From Opitutia bacterium (GTDB lineage Bacteria; Verrucomicrobiota; Verrucomicrobiia; Opitutales; Opitutaceae): a stretch of 6,756 nucleotides of DNA. Each line of letters starts with the position of its first letter. Positions within the stretch are counted from its first letter, which is position 1. Position numbers and translations under genes: made by a program. This document shows positions 6,533 to 6,756 of the stretch, in pieces. Location: assembly GCA_003157575.1 (NCBI GenBank), contig PMKA01000437.1:1-6756 (forward strand), given 5' to 3'. The notes below the pieces were generated by a model, which saw nothing but the letters and a program-made list of their open reading frames with translations, was not told where the DNA came from and made no database searches.

Positions 6533-6649
6533 CGGCGAACCGTCGCCCAAGGCATTCCCTTACCCTTCGCTCCTGGGGTTCACAAGGCAGCCAATACCGC
6601 ACTCGGCCAGGTTCCGTGGTCCGACCTTCTCCAACGCTATCTTGTTCAT
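6531..6649 (-). pseudogene. Broken 5' end of a YoaP-like GNAT acetyltransferase gene
   Basis: On the minus strand ATG 6649 opens 29 codons ending at TAA 6560-6562. The peptide contains VGPRNLAECGIGCLVNPRSEG. From memory this resembles the N-terminus of GNAT-family acetyltransferases of the YoaP group, whose members run roughly V-x-P-E-N-(L/I)-x-E-x-G-(I/F)-x-C-x-x-N, then a K-x-x-W-L-x-x-R-F-x-E-G helix. Just past the stop, the neighbouring frame reads RECLGRRFAG (6531-6560), which fits that next helix with W changed to C. This suggests a frameshifted remnant rather than a genuine small protein. Nothing like the acetyl-CoA-binding core follows, and the repeat array begins about 45 bp further on. 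The start is 15 bp after the upstream gene's stop, an operon-like spacing. The family assignment is tentative. Confidence 0.45.
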
Positions 6650-6664
6650 GTGTTTCTCGCTGAG

Positions 6665-6756
6665 TTAGTCTGCGATCTCCAGCACGTCGGGCCAAACGAG
6701 CGGAGCTTCGATCAGATTGCCGGCCGCGAGGTCCGCCGCGAGCGCGCCGAGCGCGG
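6665..6756 (-). CDS. C-terminal end of an unidentified protein (partial, runs off the right edge)
   Basis: The minus strand from the window edge reads 29 codons, ALGALAADLAAGNLIEAP then LVWPDVLEIAD, and ends at TAA 6665-6667. Its mix of hydrophobic and acidic residues looks like a natural protein end, unlike the Arg-rich readings of the other two frames here. Only the end is present, so no family or function can be named. Translation would run leftward into the GNAT-like remnant 15 bp later, suggesting the two were once co-transcribed. Confidence 0.5.
   Translation of the reverse strand, partial: ALGALAADLAAGNLIEAPLVWPDVLEIAD

Noticed and set aside
6171..6695. Minus-strand protein of 174 residues, and a similar 143-residue frame at 6119-6550
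   Set aside because: Both are mostly translations of the tandem repeat in successive frames and overlap the kinase end or the better C-terminal reading at 6665-6756.

Overview
The window is GC-rich DNA that looks like a free-living, Gram-negative-type bacterium. The best guess is Verrucomicrobiota, near Opitutaceae. This rests on a secreted nucleoredoxin-like thioredoxin with an SAHWCPPC active site, a very large beta-propeller sensor kinase, mostly weak Shine-Dalgarno signals, and a tandem intergenic repeat of a kind I associate with that group. It is an inference from family knowledge, not a database match.

Layout, left to right. (1) 108-848 (+): exported protein with a small BamE-like N-terminal module, an Ala/Pro linker and a thioredoxin domain. 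(2) 860-2044 (-): soluble PAS histidine kinase of NtrB-like build, converging on gene 1 with only 11 bp between stop codons. (3) 2045-2355: divergent control region, with a candidate promoter for gene 4 and a leader containing inverted repeats. (4) 2356-6174 (+): 1272-residue membrane histidine kinase with a signal segment, about 13-14 propeller strand repeats, a Y_Y_Y-like domain, a TM helix, a coiled coil, a PAS domain, an unusual HNxGN dimerisation/phosphoacceptor domain and a HATPase domain. (5) 6182-6486: tandem array of eight 34-bp units (one with a 13-bp insertion) plus a degenerate leading half unit. (6) 6490-6514: terminator-like hairpin. (7) 6531-6649 (-): apparent broken 5' end of a YoaP-like GNAT acetyltransferase gene. 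(8) 6665-6756 (-): C-terminal end of an unidentified protein entering from the right edge.

The two kinases are divergently transcribed, but no response regulator is visible, so their outputs must lie elsewhere. The propeller kinase probably senses an envelope or extracellular cue and signals across the inner membrane; the PAS kinase would read a cytoplasmic signal. The thioredoxin-like protein is probably an independent redox factor in the envelope. The right end looks like a decaying intergenic zone where the repeat array lies against a gene remnant. The points most worth a second look are the non-canonical phosphoacceptor domain, the array's alternating 68-bp structure, and the broken gene beside it.
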